Assembly: GCF_042649125.1 (NCBI RefSeq)
Contig: NZ_JBHRYQ010000001.1
Span: 496,001 to 560,000 of the forward strand
Reading direction: 5' to 3'
Source: Leadbetterella lacunae
GTDB taxonomy: Bacteria; Bacteroidota; Bacteroidia; Cytophagales; Spirosomataceae
DNA: 64,000 bases
The notes under the pieces were generated by a model that saw only the letters and a program-made list of their open reading frames with translations, was not told the DNA's origin and did not search any database. This document shows positions 57,807 through 64,000 of this stretch, piece by piece (position 1 is the stretch's first letter; every line of letters starts with the position of its first letter). Position numbers and translations under genes: made by a program.

Positions 57807-59446
57807 ATGCCGTAAGAGAGGTTAATTATCCAAGATTTACTATTTGCTGAGTATCTATATCTTTGTTGGTTTTGGAAATCTACGCGTGCCCTTAAAAATA
57901 AATCATGGGTTATTTCAAAGTCTAGTTTTCCTGAAAATGTATTAAATATATTTTGTGTGCCATATAAAAATTTTGTACCTCGCTCTGATTGTTGTAAATA
58001 GCCATCGCCCACATCACCTTTTCTTACAATTGAAAAGTCGCCGCTAATTTTTAGACCGCGTATAATTCTGTACTGCATACTTGATATCCACTGGTCAGCG
58101 TTAGGGCCAATCCAGCTTCCTAATAAATAGCCACCTGATGCATAAGTTTGTGCAGGTATAAAGTGTACATAAGCTAATGGGCGAATACGAGTGTAATCAG
58201 TTAATAAAGTTAGGTTTCTAATAGGGAAATTATAAATGTTAAATCCTACTTGATAGCCAGTTTGATTTCGCATGAGGTCTTTGTTGAAAAACTTGGAGAA
58301 ACTCATTTCATCTACAAAAAACTGAAAGAACAGTTGTGTCCTAGGAATAAGATTTCGGCTGTTTAATAATAGGAAAAATTGTGAATTAGAAACAGTATTG
58401 GTTTTACCTAACTCACCGTCGTAATGGCTTTGTGCTCTAAAAAAAGACAATGGTAATAAGTACCCTAACTTAAGTCGGTTATTATATATAATTGATTCGC
58501 CAAAAGCAAAATTTAATCCACGAGTTACTTTAATATTGAATGAGTGAGTAGATAAATATTTTGGAACAAAGTCTATTTGATTTGTATTTGTGCTTGTTGG
58601 TCTAACTTGGCTGGAATCTATGACGAATGAACTAAGCCACATGTTTGTCATGTTAAAACTTATATTCTCATTTATCTTCAAATCAAGTCTCATAAATGGA
58701 TAATTTGGGGCTTTGTCAGACAGAACTAATTTTCCTCTATATCCATATCCCCACTGTACTTGATCTTGTCCGACTGTAAATTGCCCCCAATTCCAATTAT
58801 AGGTTGTATTGGTTTTCACCTCCGAATATTGAATTGACTTTGCACTTTTAGTACCTAAAAATCCTGTTTCTGGAGAAAATGCCCTGGTTTTATCTATTGT
58901 TTGTCCATTTTCGTTGTTTTCTGTAAAAGAAAATCCAAAACCTACTCGCTTGTGCAAATATCCATACATCGCAAAACCAGTAGTTCTTTTAAAATTCGTG
59001 CTCCCCGCAGTGTTTTGAAATCTACCACCAAGAATTGGTTGGATATTTAATGCGTAGTTTTTCTTAATAGATGCAAAAGGTCTTAATCGGTCATCTATTT
59101 TCCATTTTAAAAATCGTAGTCCGTATTTTTCTTGTTTTGTAGTGTCAATGAAGTTTCTATCAAAATAAAAATCTTTAAGGTAAAATTGCAGTTCGTTCCA
59201 TTCTAATGGGGTAAGTTTATCACGTTGAATATACAGCAATGTAAGCTTTTGATAAACTACATATCTAGACAGTGGAAGCACGACATCATCAAGTTCAATT
59301 AAGCCCCTTTGACTCATTCGCGTTAAATATTCATATGAGGTTTTGTATGTGGGCTCATAAGCAACTTGTGCAATCGAGTTATTATTACATAAACTCAATG
59401 ATATTATAAATATCAAGAAAGTATATTTAGAGTTTATTAATTTCAA
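57803..59446 (-). CDS. wzi: Capsule assembly Wzi-family outer-membrane protein
   Basis: 547 residues with a signal peptide (MKLINSKYTFLIFIISLSLCNNNSIAQ). A strand-rich barrel with QDQVQWGYGYRGKLVLSDKAP and YKTSYEYLTRMSQRGLIELDD at the mature start, which match Wzi-type proteins that hold capsule on the cell surface. It is the first gene of the locus, so its upstream region should hold the main promoter and the antiterminator recruitment site. Confidence 0.85.
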   Translation of the reverse strand: MKLINSKYTFLIFIISLSLCNNNSIAQVAYEPTYKTSYEYLTRMSQRGLIELDDVVLPLSRYVVYQKLTLLYIQRDKLTPLEWNELQFYLKDFYFDRNFIDTTKQEKYGLRFLKWKIDDRLRPFASIKKNYALNIQPILGGRFQNTAGSTNFKRTTGFAMYGYLHKRVGFGFSFTENNENGQTIDKTRAFSPETGFLGTKSAKSIQYSEVKTNTTYNWNWGQFTVGQDQVQWGYGYRGKLVLSDKAPNYPFMRLDLKINENISFNMTNMWLSSFVIDSSQVRPTSTNTNQIDFVPKYLSTHSFNIKVTRGLNFAFGESIIYNNRLKLGYLLPLSFFRAQSHYDGELGKTNTVSNSQFFLLLNSRNLIPRTQLFFQFFVDEMSFSKFFNKDLMRNQTGYQVGFNIYNFPIRNLTLLTDYTRIRPLAYVHFIPAQTYASGGYLLGSWIGPNADQWISSMQYRIIRGLKISGDFSIVRKGDVGDGYLQQSERGTKFLYGTQNIFNTFSGKLDFEITHDLFLRARVDFQNQQRYRYSANSKSWIINLSYGI

Positions 59447-60037
59447 TTTATGTTTAATTATAAGGCTTCGCCCTTTCAGTCACATTCGAATGTGGCTTCC
59501 TAAGTTTATGTATCATGACCTTTATTTCAAAAATGAACCAAAATCACTTCTCGAAATAATTATATTTAAAGAAAATAAAATTTTCTAAATATTACCAATA
59601 CTAAAAGAGTGATTCTTAGAAAAATCAAAACTTTAAGCTTGAAAATTATATATAAAAAATATTTCCTTTTGAATAAGTTTGTATCTATACAATATTATAT
59701 GTTTACAACTTAGACTTCTTTCAGTCACAAATGTAAGCTATGTGATTGACAGAATCTAAAAAATTTATTATTCGGTAAATTTTAATAACCGTAAAGTTAG
59801 AATATGAGTCTTAAGTTTTTAGTAATGAAATAGTTACAAGTAATATTTTTTTTTTGTTAAGTCAAATTTTGTAACTGTATTAATATATTATAGCCATAAA
59901 TTTATATTTTTTTGGATTAAAATAAGAATATTAAATTCTTTTTTGTGCTTAAAGTATTGATTTTGAACAAGTTGTGTGTTTTTGTCAATTTCGTTTGAAA
60001 AGTACAATGTTTCAAATTCTATAAACTGGGTGCTAAT
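59447..60037. other. AT-rich leader/intergenic region upstream of wzi
   Basis: No coding frame. It contains a hairpin next to the wzi start (59478-59497) and a repeated 12-mer CTTTCAGTCACA (59473-59484 and 59718-59729). The rest is mostly A/T. A promoter reading leftwards is expected here but I could not fix its position. Confidence 0.5.
59478..59497 (-). promoter_or_regulatory. Hairpin in the wzi leader
   Basis: A 14-bp perfect palindrome CACATTCGAATGTG, extended by three more pairs (one G-U), lies about 35 bp before the wzi ATG. No T-run follows, so it is not an ordinary terminator. It could be a pause or recruitment hairpin for the UpxY-like protein (inference). Confidence 0.4.
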
Positions 60038-60236
60038 TTTTTGGAATGAATGAAAGAAATAATGAATGAATGATTGAATGAATGATTGATTGAATGAATG
60101 ATTGATTGAATGTTTGAATATTTGAATGTTTTGATGTTTGAAAGCTTTATAGCTTTAATGTTTGAATGCTTTGATGGGTGAATGATTGAATGCTTTAATG
60201 TAAGAATGTTTGGATGCTTTGATGTTTGGAGGTTTG
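60038..60236. repeat. Low-complexity TTGAATGATTGA/TTTGAATGCTTTGATG repeat
   Basis: Two hundred bases of degenerate 4-11-bp units (GAATGAATGATTGATT, TGTTTGAATGCTTTGATG). The apparent minus-strand frame across it is repetitive and not a real gene. Same sequence type as 56268 and 38512. Confidence 0.75.
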
Positions 60237-60239
60237 ATT

Positions 60240-60404
60240 GATCGCAAGTCAAATCGAGCGTAGTCGCCTTTTCAAATCAAGCGTAATCGCCTTTGTCAAA
60301 TTTAAAGGCGTAGTCGAGATTCAAAGGCGTTTCAAGTACCGCGGCTCTCGACTACCGCTCAAGCGGATACTTAATTCCTTTCCCCCCAACTTTTTTGCTT
60401 GATC
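60240..60404. repeat. Short direct and inverted GCGTAGTCGCC repeats
   Basis: The unit AAATCGAGCGTAGTCGCCTTT occurs twice with variants (from 60252 and 60276), and its complement-like form AAAGGCGTAGTCGAG follows near 60303. Together they form the hairpin CGCCTTT-N9-AAAGGCG. No gene. Confidence 0.5.
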
Positions 60405-62491
60405 CAAAATAGCCATCAAATTTATCCATGACTTTTTTTGTCGGGGTGGCAAGATTCGAACCGGGAGGCGTCCCTGTTGCGGCCTTCTGCTACCAATGTG
60501 AATAATGGTCTATAATTTTCTATAAAAAAAAAGTCGCCTTTTTCAAGGCAACTTTTTAAAGTTTAGTCGGGGTGGCAATATTCGAACCGGCATGCGTTCC
60601 TGTTGTGGCCTTCTGCTACCAATGTTTAGAATGAAATCAATTTTTTGAACATAAAAAAAGCCACCAAATTTATTGATGACTTTCTGTCGGGGTGGCAATA
60701 TTCGAACCGGCAGGCGTCCCTGTTGTGACCTTCTGCTATTCAAATATGCCTCAAAATGAAAAATAGCAGACAAGCTGCTTTTTTGTCGGGGTGGCAAGAT
60801 TCGAACCGGGAGGCGTCCCTGTTGCGGCCTTCTGCTACCAATGTGAATAATGATCTATAATTTGCTATAAAAAAAAAGTCGCCTTTTCCAAGGCAACTTT
60901 TTAAAGTTTAGTCGGGGTGGCAATATTCGAACCGGCATGCGTTCCTGTTGTGGCCTTCTGCTACCAATGTTTAGAATGAAATCAATTTTTTGAACATAAA
61001 AAAAGCCACCAAATTTATTGATGACTTTCTGTCGGGGTGGCAATATTCGAACCGGCAGGCGTCCCTTTTGCGGCTTTCTGCTACCAATGTGTATAATGCT
61101 CTATAATTTGGTATAAAAAAAAAGTTACCTTTTTCAAGGCAACTTTTTAAAGTTTAGTCAGGGTGGCAATATTCGAACCGGCAGGCGTCCCTGTTGCGGC
61201 TTTCTGCTACCAAAGTTTATAATGAAATCAATTTTTTGAACATAAAAAAAGCCACCAAATTTATTGATGACTTTCAGTCGGGGTGGCAAGATTCGAACCG
61301 GCAGGCGTCCCTTTTGCGGCTTTCTGCTACCAATGTGTATAATGCTCTATAATTTGGTATAAAAAAAAAGTTACCTTTTTCAAGGCAACTTTTTAAAGTT
61401 TAGTCAGGGTGGCAATATTCGAACCGGCAGGCGTTCCTTTTGCGGCTTTCTGCTACCAATGTGTATAATGCTCTATAATTTGGAATAAAAAAAAGTTACC
61501 TTTTTCAAGGCAACTTTTTAAAGTTTAGTCGGGGTGGCAATATTCGAACCGGAAGGCGTTCCTGTTGCGGCCTTCTGCTACCAATGTTTATAATGAAATC
61601 AATTTTTTGAACATAAAAAAAGCCACCAAATTTATTGATGACTTTCTGTCGGGGTGGCAATATTCGAACCGGCAGGCGTCCCTGTTGCGGCTTTCTGCTA
61701 CCAATGTGTATAATGCTCTATAATTTGGCATAAAAAAAAAGTTACCTTTTTCAAGGCAACTTTTTAAAGTTTAGTCAGGGTGGCAATATTCGAACCGGCA
61801 GGCGTCCCTGTTGCGGCTTTCTGCTACCAAAGTTTATAATGAAATCAATTTTTTGAACATAAAAAAAGCCACCAAATTTATTGATGACTTTCAGTCGGGG
61901 TGGCAAGATTCGAACCGGCAGGCGTCCCTGTTGTGGCCTTCTGCTACCAAAGTTTATAATGAAATCAATTTTTTGAACATAAAAAAAGCCACCAAATTTA
62001 TTGATGACTTTCTGTCGGTGTGGCAAGATTCGAACCGGCAGGCGTTCCTGTTGTGGCCTTCTGCAACCAATGTGTATAATGCTCTAAAATTTGGCATAAA
62101 AAAAAAGTCGCCTTTTTCAAGGCAACTTTTTAAAGTTCAGTCGGGGTGGCAATATTCGAACCGGCAGGCGTTCCTGTTGCGTCCTTCTGCTACCAATGTG
62201 TATAATGCTCTAAAATTTGGTATAAAAAAAAAGTCGCCTTTTTCAAGAGAAATTTTTAAAGTTTAGTCGGGGTAGCAAAATTCGAACCGGCAGCCGTTCC
62301 TGTTGCGGCCTTCAGCTACCAATGTGTAAAATGCTCTAAAATTTGGTATAAAAAAAAGTCGCCTTTTTCAAGGAAACTTTTTAAAATTTTGTCGGGGTGG
62401 CAAGATTCGAACCGGCAGGCGTTCCTGTTGCGGCCTTCTGCTACTCAAATATACCTTAAAATGAAAAAAAAGCAGACAAGCTGCTTCTTAT
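60405..62491 (-). repeat. Tandem array of 17 tRNA-Pro 3'-half repeats, each with a terminator-like hairpin
   Basis: Units begin (tRNA 3' ends, plus coordinate) at 60440, 60566, 60686, 60785, 60911, 61031, 61157, 61277, 61403, 61528, 61648, 61774, 61894, 62014, 62140, 62266 and 62391. Read on the minus strand, each has TTGGTAGCAGAAGG then CCGCAA, an extra 15 nt (CAGGGACGCCTGCCG), then GTTCGAATCTTGCCACCCCG and A. The non-extra parts match intact tRNA-Pro from the anticodon to the 3' end. Linkers come in three types: 126-bp (AAGTTGCCTT hairpin), 120-bp (AAGTCATCAA hairpin) and 99-101-bp (AGCAGCTTGTCTGCT hairpin), each followed by a T-run. Periods are 120-126 bp. No D-arm or 5' acceptor strand exists, so these are not functional tRNAs. 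Confidence 0.9.
62464..62486 (-). terminator. Terminator after tRNA-Pro copy 1
   Basis: AAGCAG-ACAA-GCTGCTT-type hairpin followed on the minus strand by T8. The same hairpin lies inside the array near 60765, beside unit 4. Confidence 0.75.
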
Positions 62492-62492
62492 G

Positions 62493-62567
62493 TCGGGGTG
62501 GCAAGATTCGAACTTGCGACCTTCTGCTCCCAAAGCAGACGCGATGACCGGGCTACGCTACACCCCG
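62493..62567 (-). tRNA. tRNA-Pro (TGG), copy 1
   Basis: 75 nt without encoded CCA. The acceptor stem CGGGGTG pairs with CACCCCG; the discriminator is A. The anticodon stem-loop is CTGCT-TTGGGAG-CAG with anticodon TGG, and the T-arm is GCAAG-TTCGAAT-CTTGC. It is the parent-like sequence of the neighbouring array and identical to copy 2. Confidence 0.95.
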
Positions 62568-62595
62568 TGGTGTATTTTTTTGAGTGTTGTTTGTA

Positions 62596-62622
62596 AAAAA
62601 AAGCTCAGCTTTTCGCTGAGCT
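62596..62622 (-). terminator. Terminator between tRNA-Arg fragment and tRNA-Pro copy 1
   Basis: Perfect 8-bp stem AGCTCAGC/GCTGAGCT with a 5-nt loop, followed on the minus strand by T8. Confidence 0.8.
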
Positions 62623-62631
62623 CTATTCTTG

Positions 62632-62690
62632 TGATCGCGATAGGATTCGAATCGGGATGCCGCACCACTATGCACCGCTGATTTTAAATC
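62632..62690 (-). repeat. tRNA-Arg 3'-half fragment with T-arm insertion
   Basis: On the minus strand it keeps AGATTT..ATC..GGTGCATAG from the anticodon arm, then carries an extra TGGTGCGGCATCCCGA, then TTCGAATCCTATCGCGATCA, the exact 3' end of tRNA-Arg. It has no 5' half. The insertion is at the same tRNA position as in the tRNA-Pro-derived units. Confidence 0.8.
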
Positions 62691-62703
62691 TTTCTATCTC
62701 TTG

Positions 62704-62777
62704 TGATCGCGATAGGATTCGAACCTATGACCCACAGATTAGAAATCTGTTGCTCTATCCAGCTGAGCTACGCAACC
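62704..62777 (-). tRNA. tRNA-Arg (TCT)
   Basis: 74 nt. Acceptor GGTTGCG with CGCGATC; D-arm AGCTCAGCTGGATAGAGC; anticodon arm ACAGATTTCTAATCTGT with anticodon TCT; T-arm ATAGGTTCGAATCCTAT; discriminator A. Confidence 0.95.
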
Positions 62778-62813
62778 ATTCGAAGTATTTTGATCGCTCA
62801 AATTCTTCTAATT

Positions 62814-62834
62814 TAAAAAAGCAGCTAGGCTGCT
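62814..62834 (-). terminator. Terminator after tRNA-Pro copy 2
   Basis: AGCAGC-TAG-GCTGCT stem followed on the minus strand by a T6 run. It separates tRNA-Pro copy 2 from tRNA-Arg. Confidence 0.75.
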
Positions 62835-62840
62835 CTTTAG

Positions 62841-62915
62841 TCGGGGTGGCAAGATTCGAACTTGCGACCTTCTGCTCCCAAAGCAGACGCGATGACCGGG
62901 CTACGCTACACCCCG
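62841..62915 (-). tRNA. tRNA-Pro (TGG), copy 2
   Basis: 75 nt, identical to copy 1, with anticodon TGG and all arms paired. It is 20 bp downstream of tRNA-Ser and probably shares its transcript. Confidence 0.95.
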
Positions 62916-62935
62916 AGGTGCCTATCAGAATTCAG

Positions 62936-63022
62936 CGGAGAGAGCGGGATTCGAACCCGCGGTACCGTTACCAGTACGTCAGTTTAGCAAACTGGTGGTT
63001 TCAGCCACTCACCCATCTCTCC
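62936..63022 (-). tRNA. tRNA-Ser (GCT)
   Basis: 87 nt with the long variable arm of class II tRNAs (ACGTACTGGTAACGGTACC). Acceptor GGAGAGA with TCTCTCC; anticodon loop TTGCTAA, anticodon GCT; T-arm GCGGGTTCGAATCCCGC; discriminator G. Confidence 0.95.
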
Positions 63023-63041
63023 GTCTCTCCGAAAAGGTTTG

Positions 63042-63071
63042 CAAATATAGGCCTATCTTTTGAAATAGCAA
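63042..63071 (-). promoter_or_regulatory. Bacteroidota-type promoter of the tRNA cluster
   Basis: On the minus strand TTG (63071-63069), a 19-bp spacer, then TATATTTG (63049-63042), matching the TTTG/TAnnTTTG consensus of the phylum. It ends 20 bp before tRNA-Ser. Confidence 0.65.
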
Positions 63072-63399
63072 TAGCTTGACTTAAAATAATCTGGAAATAA
63101 ATGAATGTTTTTTTTCTTTGGAATAATAAAATCTTGAATCTTAGGGTGTTAATCCATTATTGAGTTTAAGAAAAGTTTTCCACAATTTGACTGTTGCTGG
63201 TGTTTCTCTAATATTCCTAAAAAGTCTGCTTATTTTAGATGCCGAGTTTTATGAAAAAAAAGAACTTTAACTCTCTTGTGTTAAAGTTATATTGTGAATT
63301 TAAAAATAATTCGACCCAAGGTAAACGGTTTGAATTATTAATTTCTTCATGTTAAAAACGAAATGATTGCCTATATCTTGGACAAATATAAATTTTTAC
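63072..63399. other. AT-rich intergenic region before ruvC 3' end
   Basis: About 330 bp without an open frame, repeat or strong hairpin that I could support. Confidence 0.4.
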
Positions 63400-63972
63400 T
63401 TATTTCTTAAGTCTATCCGGGTTTTCTGATAAAAACGCATCCCAGCCTTTTTTACTCGATCCGCTCCCGGTGAGGGCTTTTGTTCTGGCGTGCATGTGGT
63501 GACACACACAAACAGCTAAGGCGTCGGTAGCATCTAAGAACTTTCTCTCAAGTTTTTGTCCAAACATTTGCTCAAGCATGTATGCTACTTGCTCTTTTGA
63601 GGCATTTCCGCTGCCGGTTACACTTTGTTTTACTTTTTTTGGTAAATATTCCACCGTGTTTATGTCTCTCGACAGTGCGGCGGCCATGGCAACTCCCTGA
63701 GCTCGGCCGAGTTTTAGCATAGATTGCACGTTTTCTCCATAAAAAGGGGCTTCGATGGCCATCTCATCGGGTAAATATTCGCTTATTATTTGGGTGAGTC
63801 GTTCGAATATCTTTTTAAGTTTCATTTCGTGCGAAGGTAGTTTTTCCAGGCGAAGCACGCCGTATTGTATGATTTTTAAGGCAGAGCCAGTCACAGAAAT
63901 CACCGCGTAGCCCATGACTCTTGTGCCTGGGTCTACACCTAAAATGATTTTTTCCTTTAAATTTGTATCCAA
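63400..63972 (-). CDS. ruvC: Crossover junction endodeoxyribonuclease RuvC
   Basis: 190 residues. It resolves Holliday junctions in homologous recombination. RNase H-like acidic residues are seen in LGVDPGTRVMGYAVI (Asp), AIEAPFYGENVQS (Glu) and LDATDALAVCVCHHM (Asp pair). Length matches the family. RuvA/RuvB are outside the window. Confidence 0.95.
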   Translation of the reverse strand: MDTNLKEKIILGVDPGTRVMGYAVISVTGSALKIIQYGVLRLEKLPSHEMKLKKIFERLTQIISEYLPDEMAIEAPFYGENVQSMLKLGRAQGVAMAAALSRDINTVEYLPKKVKQSVTGSGNASKEQVAYMLEQMFGQKLERKFLDATDALAVCVCHHMHARTKALTGSGSSKKGWDAFLSENPDRLKK

Positions 63973-64000
63973 AACAAAAACGATTGGTAGTAATAAAAAA

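Noticed and set aside
60019..60252. A 77-residue frame rich in SNIKTFKHSNI-type repeats
   Set aside because: It is the translation of the low-complexity GAATG repeat and has no independent coding evidence.
60543..62266. Open frames with repeated GSRRPQQGRLPVRILPP or GWQDSNRQAFLL peptides
   Set aside because: They are translations of the tRNA-derived repeats; the same artefact is common wherever tRNA-Pro sequence is read as protein.
60405..62491. CRISPR array
   Set aside because: The interval sequences are a few repeated linker types, not unique spacers, and the repeat core is a tRNA 3' half. No cas gene is in the window.
62490..63079. Open frames across the tRNA genes
   Set aside because: They overlap intact tRNA-Pro, tRNA-Arg and tRNA-Ser genes and are artefacts.

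Overview
The window comes from a Bacteroidota chromosome, most likely Cytophagales-like (inference). The evidence is AT-rich DNA, little Shine-Dalgarno use, lipoproteins and outer-membrane barrels of the Bacteroidota type, a GGGPS-family enzyme, a UpxY-type antiterminator, and a clear TTG-N19-TAnnTTTG promoter in front of a tRNA cluster.

Region 1 (1-9.3 kb): the 5' part of a very large secreted protein (runs off the left edge), a stand-alone LytTR regulator, a TPR/LuxR-type membrane regulator and small unknown proteins. Region 2 (9.3-23.9 kb): housekeeping genes, namely tdk, recQ, an arabinose-5-phosphate isomerase, nadB, nuoD, cysE, a methyltransferase, gltX, a CpsB-like phosphatase and a barrel protein. 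Region 3 (24-27.8 kb): a frameshifted lipoprotein and a decayed nested insertion-sequence graveyard (IS66 inside IS3).

Region 4 (28-59.4 kb), all on the minus strand: a large exopolysaccharide locus. In transcription order: wzi, upxY/nusG-like antiterminator, wza, wzc, cysC, a SLC13 permease, cysD, cysN, cysQ, wzx, an acetyltransferase, a sulfotransferase, a polymerase/ligase, four glycosyltransferases and rfbC-B-A-D. Then come two paralogous barrel/lipoprotein pairs flanking vanZ and plsC, a WcaJ-like initiating transferase and a GGGPS-family gene. A complete set of PAPS-making genes plus a sulfotransferase and PAP phosphatase, without a PAPS reductase, argues that the polymer is sulfated.

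Region 5 (59.4-64 kb): a long leader/intergenic region with low-complexity repeats, then a 2-kb tandem array of 17 units derived from the 3' half of tRNA-Pro. Each unit has a 15-nt insertion at the T-stem/T-loop junction and a following terminator-like hairpin. The array abuts intact tRNA genes (Pro, Arg, Pro, Ser) and is followed by ruvC. This array is the best candidate for an undescribed system. The window also carries two copies of a MITE-like element, each with inverted ends and a perfect 9-bp target duplication.
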